49,265 bases of DNA, taken from positions 1-49,265 of the forward strand of contig NZ_MULI01000054.1 of the NCBI RefSeq assembly GCF_002939385.1. The letters are read 5' to 3'. Under the pieces are notes generated by a model. The model searched no databases. It was given only the letters and a program-made list of their open reading frames with translations, and was not told the DNA's origin. This DNA comes from Streptomyces sp. MH60. GTDB lineage: Bacteria; Actinomycetota; Actinomycetes; Streptomycetales; Streptomycetaceae. Numbering within the stretch: the first letter of the stretch is position 1; every line of letters begins with the position of its first letter. This document shows positions 1 to 8,298 of the stretch, one piece after another. Made by a program: the position numbers and the translations under genes.

Positions 1-1161
1 GGCGGGCGCGGGGGGCGCGATGGGCCGGGACGCGGCCTGCGGCACCGGCTGGGCGGCCCCCGGGTCGACGATCAGGTTCTTCGGCAGGACGACCATGGCC
101 CGGGTCCCCTGGTAGATGTTCGGCGCGGTCAGCTCGACGCGGAAGCCGTAGTTCTCGGCCAGCAGGGACGCGACCCGCAACCCGGTCTGGGGGTGGGCGC
201 CCAGGCGCGTGATGTCGTCACGCTGTTCGCCCGACATCACGTCGCTGGCCCACAGCAGCCGCTCGTCGTCCATGCGCAGCCCGGCGTCGTCCACGATCAG
301 GAAGCAGGCGTGGTGCCCCTGCTCCAGCGAGACGTGGACACTGGCGGCGGGCGGCGAGTAGCGCAGCGCGTTGTCCAGCAGTACGGCGAGGGCGTGCACG
401 ACCGCCTCCACGGCGCGGCCCTCGACCACCACGGAGCCCATCTCGGGGTGCTTGATCCGCTCGTACCCCTCGATCCGGCCCATGGCCGCGCGCACGATGT
501 CGGTCAACGTGGTGGCGGGCCAGCGCCGGGACAGCTTGTCCCCGGCGAGCACGGAGTACCCCGACGCGGTGAGCAGCATCTGCTGCGCGAGGTGGTCGAT
601 CTCCACCAGCGTCGCGTACGCCTCGTCCGAGATGTGCCGCCGTACGCCCTGGCTGACGGCCCGGCCCAGTCGCGCCGAGCGGGCCACGATGTTGTTGGCG
701 AAGCCGCGCACGGCGGCCCGGGCCACGCCGACGGACTCGCGCCGTACCTGGGCGATCTGCCGCTCGGTGTCCTGCCGTACCTGGTCGGCGGCGTGGGCCG
801 CGGCCTGTTCGACGGCCGCCCGCTCCCGCGCCCGTACGTCCCCCACCGCCGAGGCCACCGCGCCGGGTACGGCACGCAGCCGCTCGGCGAGCGGTGTCCC
901 GTCGAGCTGCGCCGGTACGAGCAGCGCTGCCTCGGGGCCCGGGCCGCCGGGCCCGGCCTTCGCCGCCGCCGGGATCACGGTGGTCGCGAGGTGTCCCACG
1001 CACTGCTCGGCCGCGACGAGTTGCAGGGTGAGCCGGTCGGCGTGCTCGCGCAGCTGCTCGGCCCGGCGCCGGGCCTGCTCGCCCTTGCGCCGGAAGTACC
1101 ACGCGGCCCCGACTCCGGCCACCGCCAGCACGGCGGTGGCGGTCACTATCAGTTCAGTCAT
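1..1161 (-). CDS. CvnA-like membrane sensor ATPase (histidine-kinase-like), C-terminus off window
   Basis: The frame is open for 387 codons from an ATG at 1161 to the window edge, so the 3' end is missing. Residues 1-26 form one membrane segment followed by a basic FRRK stop, then a long helical linker. A degenerate dimerisation box (EIDHLAQQM) is followed by a HATPase_c domain with an N-box-like VLLDNALRYS, a VDDAGLRM G1-like motif and a TGLRVASLL G2-like motif. The tail turns Pro/Ala-rich. This architecture matches the sensor ATPases (CvnA) of Streptomyces conservons, which work with a roadblock protein, a DUF742 protein and a small GTPase; those genes would lie beyond the left edge, so the conservon assignment is inference. 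The N-terminal sensor part is shorter than in typical CvnA proteins. An alternative is a stand-alone HATPase regulator. Confidence 0.75.
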   Translation of the reverse strand, partial: MTELIVTATAVLAVAGVGAAWYFRRKGEQARRRAEQLREHADRLTLQLVAAEQCVGHLATTVIPAAAKAGPGGPGPEAALLVPAQLDGTPLAERLRAVPGAVASAVGDVRARERAAVEQAAAHAADQVRQDTERQIAQVRRESVGVARAAVRGFANNIVARSARLGRAVSQGVRRHISDEAYATLVEIDHLAQQMLLTASGYSVLAGDKLSRRWPATTLTDIVRAAMGRIEGYERIKHPEMGSVVVEGRAVEAVVHALAVLLDNALRYSPPAASVHVSLEQGHHACFLIVDDAGLRMDDERLLWASDVMSGEQRDDITRLGAHPQTGLRVASLLAENYGFRVELTAPNIYQGTRAMVVLPKNLIVDPGAAQPVPQAASRPIAPPAPA

Positions 1162-1500
1162 CAGGTCCTCACGGATCGGAAGCCGTCGGTGTGGGCGAGG
1201 GTGGCCGAGGCGGGACGGCGCGCAGGGGCGGGGGCGCCGGCCGGCCCGATGACGACCGGGCTCTCAACAGGCCGGAGCGGACCGGTGTCTCCCACGGCCA
1301 CCCCGCGCTGCGGAGTCAGCAGCGACGCGGACGACGGCGAAGGCGCACGACATGGATCTCCCAGGAACACGCGAGGGCCGGTACGAGCAGGGGGGCGCCG
1401 ACGACGCGGACTCGAGACGGAACGGGACCGCGCGTCCCGAGGCGCCTCGAACTCCCGTATCCGCGACCGGCGTTCGACGTACGGAAAGGGACCATACCGC

Positions 1501-1545
1501 TTGTGCTCACGTTGTGCTCATGCGTGGTGTCGGCCTCGTGAGCAC
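1501..1545. promoter_or_regulatory. Repeated GTGCTCA elements in a 511-bp gene-free gap
   Basis: The stretch 1162-1672 holds no convincing gene. Within it TTGTGCTCA occurs twice in tandem (1501-1509 and 1512-1520), and the inverse TGAGCAC appears at 1539-1545. The clustering suggests a binding site for the promoter of the sensor ATPase gene or the tetR side, but no -10/-35 pair is clear. Confidence 0.3.
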
Positions 1546-1672
1546 GACCCGGCACCGTCGGGGGTTTGACGCGAAAAATGCACGGATGACGCCCGAACTC
1601 GTTTGGCTGAAAACGGAGTTGGATCAGCGGGCGGTGCGCTGGTAGAGGCCGGTCGGGCGCCCCGGCGGAGGC

Positions 1673-2365
1673 TCAGTCGCCGTCGGCGAGGCGCTTCAGC
1701 CACTCGCCGAGCAGCCGCTGCTCCGCCTCGCTGAGCGCCGTCTGCTCGGGGAGGGTGGCGCGCAGCGCGCGGGCGGCGCCCGCCGGACCGGCGTCCCGCA
1801 CGGCCGGGCGCTCGTGGGTGACGGCGGCGACCATGGACTCGCGCAGGGTGGTGAACAGGGCCGGGTCGCGCCGGTCCGCGGGCAGGGACAGCCAGGTGAG
1901 CACCGCGCCGCGCGCCGTGGCGTGGATGATCTGGGCCGCCAGCTCCTCGTCCACGCGGAGCCATCCGCCGGCGGCGAGCCGCCGCATGCGGCCCATGAGG
2001 ATCTCCATGCCGGCCTTGAAGGCGGCCGAATCCGTCCGCGCGGGTTCGGTGTACATCAGCGTGTACAGCGCGGGATTGGCCAGACCGAACTCGACCCCGA
2101 GGTTCCAGCCGTCCCGCAGGTCCTCGATGGGGTCCTGCGGGTCGGGGTCGACGTGCTTGGTGGCGAGGAAGCTCGCGAAGCCGTACTCGGCGACCGCGTC
2201 CAGCAGCCCGTCCTTGTCGCCGAACAGCCGGTAGATGGCCGGCGGTTGCAGTCCCGCCGCCTCGGCGACCGCCCGCGTGGTGACGGCGTCGCGGCCGCCG
2301 CGCGTCAGCAGGCCGATGGCGGCCTCGATGACCCGCTGCCGGGTCTGGTCGGAACGAGAGGACAT
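1673..2365 (-). CDS. TetR-family transcriptional regulator
   Basis: A 230-residue DNA-binding repressor-type protein. The N-terminal TetR_N helix-turn-helix is clear (residues about 8-55: TRQRVIEAAIGLL, then VAEAAGLQPPAIYRLFGDKD), and the helical C-terminal ligand domain has normal TetR length. I start it at the ATG at 2365 because the upstream in-frame extension is poor sequence crossing the divergent promoter region. It is divergent from the NmrA-type reductase gene at 2478 with 112 bp between them, the usual arrangement in which TetR controls its neighbour. The ligand is unknown. Family confidence is high; target assignment is inference. Confidence 0.93.
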   Translation of the reverse strand: MSSRSDQTRQRVIEAAIGLLTRGGRDAVTTRAVAEAAGLQPPAIYRLFGDKDGLLDAVAEYGFASFLATKHVDPDPQDPIEDLRDGWNLGVEFGLANPALYTLMYTEPARTDSAAFKAGMEILMGRMRRLAAGGWLRVDEELAAQIIHATARGAVLTWLSLPADRRDPALFTTLRESMVAAVTHERPAVRDAGPAGAARALRATLPEQTALSEAEQRLLGEWLKRLADGD

Positions 2366-2436
2366 GCAACGACGATACCGCGGATATCGAAGTCGTGTTG
2401 CCATCGTGAATATCGCTGTTACTGTAGAAATGGTTT

Positions 2437-2455
2437 CACTGGAAACATGCCAGTG
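2437..2455. promoter_or_regulatory. Candidate TetR operator (inverted repeat)
   Basis: CACTGG (2437-2442) and CCAGTG (2450-2455) are perfect inverted arms around a 7-bp spacer. They overlap a second dyad, GTTTC-ACTG-GAAAC. The site lies in the 112-bp tetR/reductase gap, 22 bp before the reductase start, where TetR binding could block both genes. Confidence 0.5.
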
Positions 2456-2477
2456 GCCGCGACCGCAGGAGCGAACC

Positions 2478-3371
2478 ATGATCATCGTGACCGGAGCCAC
2501 CGGACAGCTGGGCCGTCGGATCGTCGAGCACCTGCTCACCCGCGGGCCGGCGGAACAGATCGGCGTCAGCGTCCGCGACCCGGACCATCCCCGGGCGCGG
2601 GCCTTCGCCGACCAGGGGGTGCGGGTACGGAGGGGCGACTTCGCGGACGCCGAGAGCCTCGCCCACGCCTTCGAGGGCGCCTCCCAGGTCCTCGTCGTCT
2701 CCGTGGACAAAATGGGCGAGGAGTGCGTCAAGCAGCACCGCACCGCGATCGAGGCGGCCGTCACGGCGGGCACCCGCCGCGTCCTCTACACCAGCCAGAT
2801 GGGTGCCGGTGCGGCGTCCCACTTCCAGGCCTGCCGCGACCACGCCGCCACCGAGGAGATCCTGCGCGGCTGCGGAGTCCCCTTCACCTCACTGCGCAAC
2901 GGCTTCTACGCCGCCAGCGCGACGCGCTTCCTCGACCACGCACGGGAGACCGGCGAGATCCTGCTCCCCGCGGACGGCCCGGTCGCCTGGACCACGCACG
3001 CCGACCTCGCCGAGGCCACCGCCGCCGTACTCGCCGACGAGGGCCGCTTCGAGGGCCCCACCCCGCCCCTCACCGCATCGCGGGCGCTGACCTTCGACGC
3101 CGTCGCGGCCCTGGCGTCCGAGGTGACGGGCCGGAAGTTCACGCGGAGCACCGCACCCGAGGCCGTCTTCCGCGAGCAGTTGGTGGCCCAGGGCGTCCCC
3201 GCGCACAACGCCGACCAGGTCCTGGGCATCTTCACCGCCGCCCGCGCCGGTGAGTTCGCCACGGCCGACCCGACGCTGGCCGCGCTGCTGGGCCGGGAGC
3301 CGGTCGGGATGCGGGAGGTGCTGGGGGAGACGCTGCGGGAGGCGCCGGGCGAGCATCCGTCCGACGGCTGA
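2478..3371 (+). CDS. NmrA/SDR-type NAD(P)-binding oxidoreductase
   Basis: A 297-residue atypical short-chain dehydrogenase. The N-terminal dinucleotide fold begins at residue 1 with MIIVTGATGQLGRRI (TGATGxxG signature), followed by a DFADAESL segment and LVVSVDKMG. This matches the NmrA/QOR2-like group (quinone oxidoreductase-like), which lacks the classical SDR YxxxK pair. Substrate is unknown; related proteins reduce quinones or act as NAD(P)H sensors. The start ATG at 2478 follows CAGGAGCGAACC, a good ribosome site. It is transcribed divergently from tetR and is the probable target of that regulator. No downstream partner: the next gene is convergent. Confidence 0.88.
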   Translation: MIIVTGATGQLGRRIVEHLLTRGPAEQIGVSVRDPDHPRARAFADQGVRVRRGDFADAESLAHAFEGASQVLVVSVDKMGEECVKQHRTAIEAAVTAGTRRVLYTSQMGAGAASHFQACRDHAATEEILRGCGVPFTSLRNGFYAASATRFLDHARETGEILLPADGPVAWTTHADLAEATAAVLADEGRFEGPTPPLTASRALTFDAVAALASEVTGRKFTRSTAPEAVFREQLVAQGVPAHNADQVLGIFTAARAGEFATADPTLAALLGREPVGMREVLGETLREAPGEHPSDG

Positions 3372-3445
3372 GCGGGCCGGTTCCGCAGGGCGGACGCAGG
3401 GGGCCTGTATCGCCTGCTTCCCCCTGCTCCCGCCCCGCCGCGTCA

Positions 3446-5884
3446 TCAACTGGAGGCGAGCTGGTCTGTGATCTCCTTGATCCAGTCAGCCTTCTTCGCC
3501 GGTTGCCTGAGGCTTTCCTCCCACTCGTCCCGTTCCATCTTGTGGTCCGTGTGACCGGCCTTGATCAAGGTCAGCAATTGCAGGGCGGAGGCGCGCAGAG
3601 CGGGATCGGTGCCCTCACGCGAGACCATGTTGTAGATCTTGTGCGCCGCCAGCTGGCGCTTGTACCTCGTGATCTTCTTCCAGAACTTCATGGCGTGCAG
3701 CAGCGAATCCCCGGAGCCCTTGGCCGTCGGTATCGGCTCGCCCTCCGGCGTGTACAGCTCGGGGTGGTGGGCCTCTTGGAATCGTCCGTAGGCCGCACTG
3801 CCTCCCTTGTAGGCGGCGGTAGTGAGGACGAGGCCCGCCCCTACCGCGGCAGTGATCCAGCCCGCCGGGTTGGACGCCAGCGCCCCGGTGGCGACGATGG
3901 CCACGGTGGCGATGCCGCCCGCTCCCTTGAGGCCCTCGCCCATGACGCCGCCCCCCATTTCCTTGGCCGCCTGGCTGACCTTCCTGCTCTTCGCGAGATT
4001 CGTGGCGAAGTTCAGGTCCTCCAGGTCCCGCGCGTTACTGAGGAAGTCGGCCTTGGCCCGGGCCTCGATCAGCGCCACCTCCTCGTATGCGGCCCCGGCG
4101 GCCCTGATGCCCGCCGCCCACTCCTCCTCCGTACGGCCTTCGCGGTCGTTCCTCGCCCGCTCTACGGCTTCGCGGGCGAAACGGGCGTTGAGCTCGGCGG
4201 TATTGGCCTCGGCTTCCAGCCGGAGCAGCCGTTTGGAGTGGGCGGTGTTGGCCTTCTGGAGCTGGCTCAGACCGCGGATCTTCTCGATCGCACCCTTGGA
4301 CTTGAAAGCGGCCCGGACGCTCTTGGCCACACCGGCGACACCGCTGAGCACGCCGCTCGCCTCGGCGGAGGCCGCGGTGCTGGCCACGCCCTGGAGCTTG
4401 ACCGCCTCCTTCGCGATGGTGCCGGCGTTGGCGCCCGTACTGGCGACGCTGACGCCCGCGTCGGTCGCCTTGGTCTTGCCCTTTTTGTGAGCGTTGTGGT
4501 AGCCGGCCCCGCTCCCCTTGTCCAGGGCCGTCCTCAGGTTCCTGAACGAATCCGCGACGCTGGCCCCGAAGGAGAGGAGTTCCGTGACGGCGCTCAGCGA
4601 GGCGCCGGAGACCCCCGTGGCGGAGGCGTCGTGCTTCAGGGCGGAAGCGTTCGCGGCGGCGGCGGTGTCGTTCTTCGGGGCGGCGGCCGCCGCTTCGGTG
4701 GCCTCCTGGCCGAGACCGGCGGCGGTGGGAGCCTGGACGCCCTTGCCCAGGGTGTCCCCGGGTTCGAGGAGCTTCTTCCCTTGATCCGCGTTCTCGGCGA
4801 CCGCCTTCAGGCGATCACTCCTGGCCTCCGCCCTGGCATCGGCGGCGGCGCGTGCGTCGTCCGTGGCCGGGTCGGTGTGTTCCGAGGGAGCGGTGCCGAC
4901 GTCCGTGTACCGGATGCCGGAGTCGGAGCCACGTCGGGTGAGGTCGGCGGGGGCGGGCCGAAGGTCGAGGTCCGAGCCGCGTCGCGTGCGGCCCGACGAG
5001 GTGAAGCGGGCCGCGAGGTCGGCGAGGCGTGCGTCCCTGGCCGCGCGTTCCTCGGGCGTGAGCGTGACCTCCTCGACGGCGGTGCGTGCCTCTTCCTCCT
5101 CTTCGACAGGGGTACGTGCCGCTGCCGCCTCTTCCTCTTCGACGGCGGTGTGTGGTTCCGCCACGACGGCCGGACGTGCTTCTTCTTCGAGGCGGCGCCG
5201 CCGATCCGCTTCGGCGGCTGCTTCCGCTTCACGGCGCAGCCGGTCTTCTTCCGCCGCTGCCGCCGCGGCTGCCGCGATGCGCTCCCGCGCCTTGGCCGCC
5301 GCCGCTTCCGCCCCCGCGCGACGCCGTCGCTCTGTCTCCGCCGCCTGCGCTGCGGCTGCTTCCGCCTCTTCGAGGAGACGTGCCCCCTTCGCCGCTGCTT
5401 CGCGCGCCGCCCTTTTCGCCGTGTTGCGGTTCCGCGCAGTGGCCGCCGCCGCTTCTCCCCCCGCGCGCACCCGGCGTCGTACTTCTGCTGCTTCTTCGGC
5501 TGCCGCCTTCTCCTCGGCGGCGCGCCTGGCGGCGGTGGCCTGTTCCCGGAGGGCGGGGTCGGCTTCCATGCCGTGGGCGCCGGACTCGGAGCCGCGCCGG
5601 GCGGGACCGGCGGGGTCGCGCCGGGCGCCGGGCGCCGAGCCGGGGCGGGCGGCGCCGGTTCCCGGGGCCCGTTCCAGCGTCCTGCCCCTGGCGCGCTGCA
5701 CCGTGGCGGCCGCCGCCTGGTTCCCGATGCTGGACTGGAGCCCGAGTAACGCCTGTTCCGCCGAGGTCCCGGACCCGGACGAGCCGCCGCCTGTCCGCCC
5801 TTCCTCCCGCCGCTGCCGGGCCGCTGCCAGGGCGGCCGCGGAAGGCCGTTCGGAGGTGCGCTGGACAGGGGCGCTCATGGACAT
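3446..5884 (-). CDS. Large Ala/Glu-rich coiled-coil protein with eCIS-cargo-like N-terminal motif
   Basis: An 812-residue protein of unknown function. Residues 46-64 read LLGLQSSIGNQAAAATVQR, close to the LQxxxGNxAVxxLVQR leader found near the N-terminus of many proteins linked to extracellular contractile injection systems (eCIS). After this come about 250 residues of Ala/Arg/Glu coiled coil, a poly-Glu segment, three RRGS[ED] motifs, a Ser/Ala-rich middle part, a hydrophobic pair of segments at about 656-692 (long enough for a membrane hairpin), and a charged helical C-terminus. There is no signal peptide. Start: the first ATG (5884) has GGAG 4 nt upstream and a second ATG two codons on has it at 10 nt; either could be used. 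It stands alone between convergent and divergent neighbours, with no eCIS structural genes in the window. The cargo role is inference. Confidence 0.8.
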   Translation of the reverse strand: MSMSAPVQRTSERPSAAALAAARQRREEGRTGGGSSGSGTSAEQALLGLQSSIGNQAAAATVQRARGRTLERAPGTGAARPGSAPGARRDPAGPARRGSESGAHGMEADPALREQATAARRAAEEKAAAEEAAEVRRRVRAGGEAAAATARNRNTAKRAAREAAAKGARLLEEAEAAAAQAAETERRRRAGAEAAAAKARERIAAAAAAAAEEDRLRREAEAAAEADRRRRLEEEARPAVVAEPHTAVEEEEAAAARTPVEEEEEARTAVEEVTLTPEERAARDARLADLAARFTSSGRTRRGSDLDLRPAPADLTRRGSDSGIRYTDVGTAPSEHTDPATDDARAAADARAEARSDRLKAVAENADQGKKLLEPGDTLGKGVQAPTAAGLGQEATEAAAAAPKNDTAAAANASALKHDASATGVSGASLSAVTELLSFGASVADSFRNLRTALDKGSGAGYHNAHKKGKTKATDAGVSVASTGANAGTIAKEAVKLQGVASTAASAEASGVLSGVAGVAKSVRAAFKSKGAIEKIRGLSQLQKANTAHSKRLLRLEAEANTAELNARFAREAVERARNDREGRTEEEWAAGIRAAGAAYEEVALIEARAKADFLSNARDLEDLNFATNLAKSRKVSQAAKEMGGGVMGEGLKGAGGIATVAIVATGALASNPAGWITAAVGAGLVLTTAAYKGGSAAYGRFQEAHHPELYTPEGEPIPTAKGSGDSLLHAMKFWKKITRYKRQLAAHKIYNMVSREGTDPALRASALQLLTLIKAGHTDHKMERDEWEESLRQPAKKADWIKEITDQLASS

Positions 5885-6028
5885 ACCTCTCCTGCTGCCG
5901 GACCGGGCCACGCGAAGGTAGCCAGGCACGGCGAACAGAAGGGGTGTGGCGGGGAAACACTTCAGGGACACGTGCGGAACGCGTACACCGAGAGGCGTCC
6001 CCGGTCGGCGGCTTCGACGGGCCCCTTC

Positions 6029-6421
6029 CTACGCGCCGGTCCTGCCGTCGTACGCCCGTCGGCAGTTCTGGATCTCCTCGCCGTGCTCGACGGTCCAGCG
6101 GTACAGCTGCCCGAACGGCTCGCGCAGGGATTCGCCCAGCGCCGTGAGCGAGTACTCGACACCGACCGGCGAGGTCGGCAGCACCTTGCGCCGGATCATT
6201 CCGTTCCGCTCCAGCCGGCGCAGTGTCTGGGTGAGGACGCGCTGCGTCACGCCTTCCAGGCGGCGTTTCAGCTCGTTGAACCGCATCGGCCGCTCCAGCA
6301 GCGCCATCACCATCATCGACCACTTGTCCGCGATCTGGTCGAGGATCGGCCGGCTGGGGCAGTCCGCCCGGAAAACGACGGATGTGCCCGCGCCGACGCC
6401 GTACGGATCGGTATCCCTCAT
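6029..6421 (-). CDS. HxlR-family transcriptional regulator
   Basis: A 130-residue winged-helix regulator. The HxlR signature is complete: CPSRPILDQIADKWSMMVM (conserved Cys at the N-terminus), then RFNELKRRLEGVTQRVLTQTLRRLERNG (recognition helix) and a wing ending in VEYSLTALG. HxlR proteins act as dimers and often sense aldehydes or redox stress through the conserved Cys. The ATG at 6421 is preceded by AAGGATC. It is divergent from the crotonase gene, with a 94-bp gap that contains a strong palindrome, so it probably controls that gene and itself. Confidence 0.93.
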   Translation of the reverse strand: MRDTDPYGVGAGTSVVFRADCPSRPILDQIADKWSMMVMALLERPMRFNELKRRLEGVTQRVLTQTLRRLERNGMIRRKVLPTSPVGVEYSLTALGESLREPFGQLYRWTVEHGEEIQNCRRAYDGRTGA

Positions 6422-6475
6422 GATCCTTGGTTCTCCCGAAGTGCGTTCTTGACGGTCCCGAAGGCCTCGCCGACG

Positions 6476-6498
6476 GTAGGTATGCATCGCAAACCTAC
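6476..6498. promoter_or_regulatory. 23-bp near-perfect palindrome, probable HxlR operator
   Basis: Left arm GTAGGT-a-TGC and right arm GCA-a-ACCTAC are mirror images across a 3-bp centre; 18 of 20 arm positions pair. It lies in the only promoter gap between hxlR and the crotonase gene, 17 bp before the crotonase ATG. The size and symmetry fit a dimeric winged-helix regulator. Confidence 0.65.
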
Positions 6499-6515
6499 AC
6501 ATCTCTCGGTAACCG

Positions 6516-7364
6516 ATGGAGAGCCTCTTGAACACCCCTGGACATACGACCCTGCGTGTGGACGTCGAAGGCGGCGTCGCCCGGATCGTCCTCGACAACC
6601 CGCCGGTCAACGTGCTCGACGCGACGATGATGCGCGAACTGCGCACGGTGCTGGACGACTTCAGGGACGATGCGTCGATCCGGGCCGTCGTCTTCTCCAG
6701 CGCCGACCCGGAGTTCTTCCTCGCCCACGTGGACATGCGCATCGCGGAGCACATGGACGTACTGGAGGAGCTGGCCGCGTCGGCGCCGCCGGACGTCAAC
6801 GTCTTCCAGGCGCTGGGCGAGCTCCTGCGCCGGCAGCCCCAGGTGACCATCGTCAAGCTCGCCGGGAAGGCCCGCGGAGGCGGGGCGGAGTTCGTCGCCG
6901 CGGCGGACATGGCCTTCGCCGCCGTCGAGACCGCCGGCATCGGCCAGATCGAGGCGCTCATGGGCATCGTCCCCGGCGGCGGAGGGACGCAGTACCTCCG
7001 TGAGCGCGTGGGCCGCAACCGGGCGCTGGAGGCGGTACTCACCGCGGACCTCTTCGACGCCGAGACCGCGGCGTCCTACGGCTGGATCAACCGGGCGCTG
7101 CCGGCCGACCGGCTCGACGCGTACGTCGACCGCGTCGCCCGCGACATCGCCGCCCTGCCCGAGGGCGTGGTCGAAGCGGCCAAGAGGGCGTTGCCCGCCG
7201 AACACCGCACGGACGGACTCTCCCGCGAGAACGAGGCCTGGGCCGCCCGGATCGCCCTGCCCGCCGTACGGCAACTGATCGGCCGAGGACTGCGCGACGG
7301 GGCGCAGACCCCCGACGGTGAACGCGACCTGGAGGGACTCATGCGCAGAGCACTGCGCCCGTGA
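6516..7364 (+). CDS. Enoyl-CoA hydratase/isomerase (crotonase) family protein
   Basis: A 282-residue crotonase-fold enzyme acting on acyl-CoA thioesters in the cytoplasm. The N-terminal segment VARIVLDNPPVNVLD is typical. The oxyanion-hole regions are FFLAHVDM and KARGGGAEF, and both glutamates equivalent to the hydratase pair appear present (GGGAE and GQIEAL), followed by GIVPGGGGTQYL. Hydratase chemistry is therefore possible; the substrate is unknown. Start choice is uncertain: ATG 6516 has no good ribosome site, whereas TTG 6528 has GGAG 6 nt upstream and would give a product starting MNTPGH. It is divergent from hxlR and likely its target. Confidence 0.88.
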   Translation: MESLLNTPGHTTLRVDVEGGVARIVLDNPPVNVLDATMMRELRTVLDDFRDDASIRAVVFSSADPEFFLAHVDMRIAEHMDVLEELAASAPPDVNVFQALGELLRRQPQVTIVKLAGKARGGGAEFVAAADMAFAAVETAGIGQIEALMGIVPGGGGTQYLRERVGRNRALEAVLTADLFDAETAASYGWINRALPADRLDAYVDRVARDIAALPEGVVEAAKRALPAEHRTDGLSRENEAWAARIALPAVRQLIGRGLRDGAQTPDGERDLEGLMRRALRP

Positions 7365-7395
7365 GGAGGCCGCCGCGGGGGAACCGGAGGTCCGC

Positions 7396-7992
7396 TCAGC
7401 GGGCCGGGGCGGGCCCGGCCGACGGCCGCCACTCCCGCCTGAGCAGCCCGAACACCCAGGAGTCGGACACCTCGCCGTTGACGACGCAGTCCTCCCGCAG
7501 CGTCCCCTCGCGCACGAACCCGACCTTCTCCAGCACCCGGGCGGACGCCGCATTGCGCGTGTCGGCCTCGGCCTGCACCCGGTTCAGGTCCAGCGTGTCG
7601 AACGCCCACCGCAGCAGGGCGTGCGCGGCCTCCGTCGCGTAACCGCGGCCCCACATCGCCTCGTCGAGGCAGTAACCCAGCGACGCGCTGCGGTAGACCG
7701 GGTTCCACTCGACCAGGCAGACCCAGCCGACGAACGCCCCGTCGGAAGCCCGCTCGACGGCCACCCGCACGCCGGTGCCCTCCTCCGCCATCGTCCGGCA
7801 CACCGAGAGGAAGCGGTCGGCGCGGGCCCGGTCGGTCCACGGCGGGGAGTCCCAGTAGCGCATCACGTGCGCGCTGCTGTGCATGGCGTGGAGGAAGTTC
7901 GCATCGGCTTCCGTGAAGGGCCGCAGTCGCAGGCGACCGGTGTCCAGGGCGGGGGTGGTCAGAGCGGGGGTGGTCAGAGTCATGGCCGTCAT
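7396..7992 (-). CDS. GNAT N-acetyltransferase, RimJ/RimL type
   Basis: A 198-residue cytoplasmic acetyltransferase using acetyl-CoA. Features include TGRLRLRPFTEADA at the start of the domain, a SLGYCLDEAMWGRGYATEA segment (the acetyl-CoA pyrophosphate-binding Q/RxxGxG/A loop) and DTRNAASARVLEKVGFVREG, which is diagnostic of RimJ/RimL-like proteins. Substrate could be a protein N-terminus or a small molecule. The first residues repeat TTPAL because of an in-frame 15-bp duplication. ATG 7992 or an in-frame ATG three codons later may be used. It is convergent with the crotonase gene. Confidence 0.9.
   Translation of the reverse strand: MTAMTLTTPALTTPALDTGRLRLRPFTEADANFLHAMHSSAHVMRYWDSPPWTDRARADRFLSVCRTMAEEGTGVRVAVERASDGAFVGWVCLVEWNPVYRSASLGYCLDEAMWGRGYATEAAHALLRWAFDTLDLNRVQAEADTRNAASARVLEKVGFVREGTLREDCVVNGEVSDSWVFGLLRREWRPSAGPAPAR
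7949..7978. repeat. In-frame 15-bp tandem duplication in the GNAT gene
   Basis: GCGGGGGTGGTCAGA is present twice in direct tandem (7949-7963, 7964-7978). It adds one TTPAL unit to the acetyltransferase N-terminus and keeps the frame. It looks like a replication slippage product and may vary between strains. Confidence 0.8.
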
Positions 7993-8079
7993 CCTGTGTC
8001 CCTACGGGGCGGACGGGACACCGAATTTCCGCCCCGGCACTTCCCAGGTCCTCGCCCGAGGCCCGGCCGGCTGCACGAG

Positions 8080-8298
8080 GTGATCTACCAGACCCCGGCT
8101 GAGTCCGAAGAAAACGCGTCGCGGTGCAAGGAACGGCTGTCCGCACCCTACGGACAGGACGACGGCTGGACCGAGGTCCTCGACAACGGTTTCGGCAAGA
8201 CCTGTCGCCGTACCGAGCAGCGGCGGCACGCCTTGTGGAGTTGCGCGATGGACATCACGACCTTCCGCACCATGGAGTTCCGTCAGGTCAAGTGGTAG
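8080..8298 (+). pseudogene. Small Cys-containing ORF, possible gene remnant
   Basis: An open frame of 72 codons from GTG 8080 to TAG 8298 reads like real protein (for example EENASRCKERL and DGWTEVLDNGFGKTCRR, ending TFRTMEFRQVKW) with three Cys. It has no good ribosome site, and the frame upstream is low-quality sequence, so the natural N-terminus seems lost. Its last 11 bp overlap the end of the convergent NmrA gene. I do not recognise the family. It could be the C-terminal remnant of a larger gene or a small expressed protein. Confidence 0.35.

Noticed and set aside
3503..5749. A 748-codon open frame on the plus strand opposite the coiled-coil gene
   Set aside because: It is a shadow of GC-rich third positions; composition is Arg/Gly-biased without domains, while the minus-strand frame has a normal start, ribosome site and plausible protein sequence.
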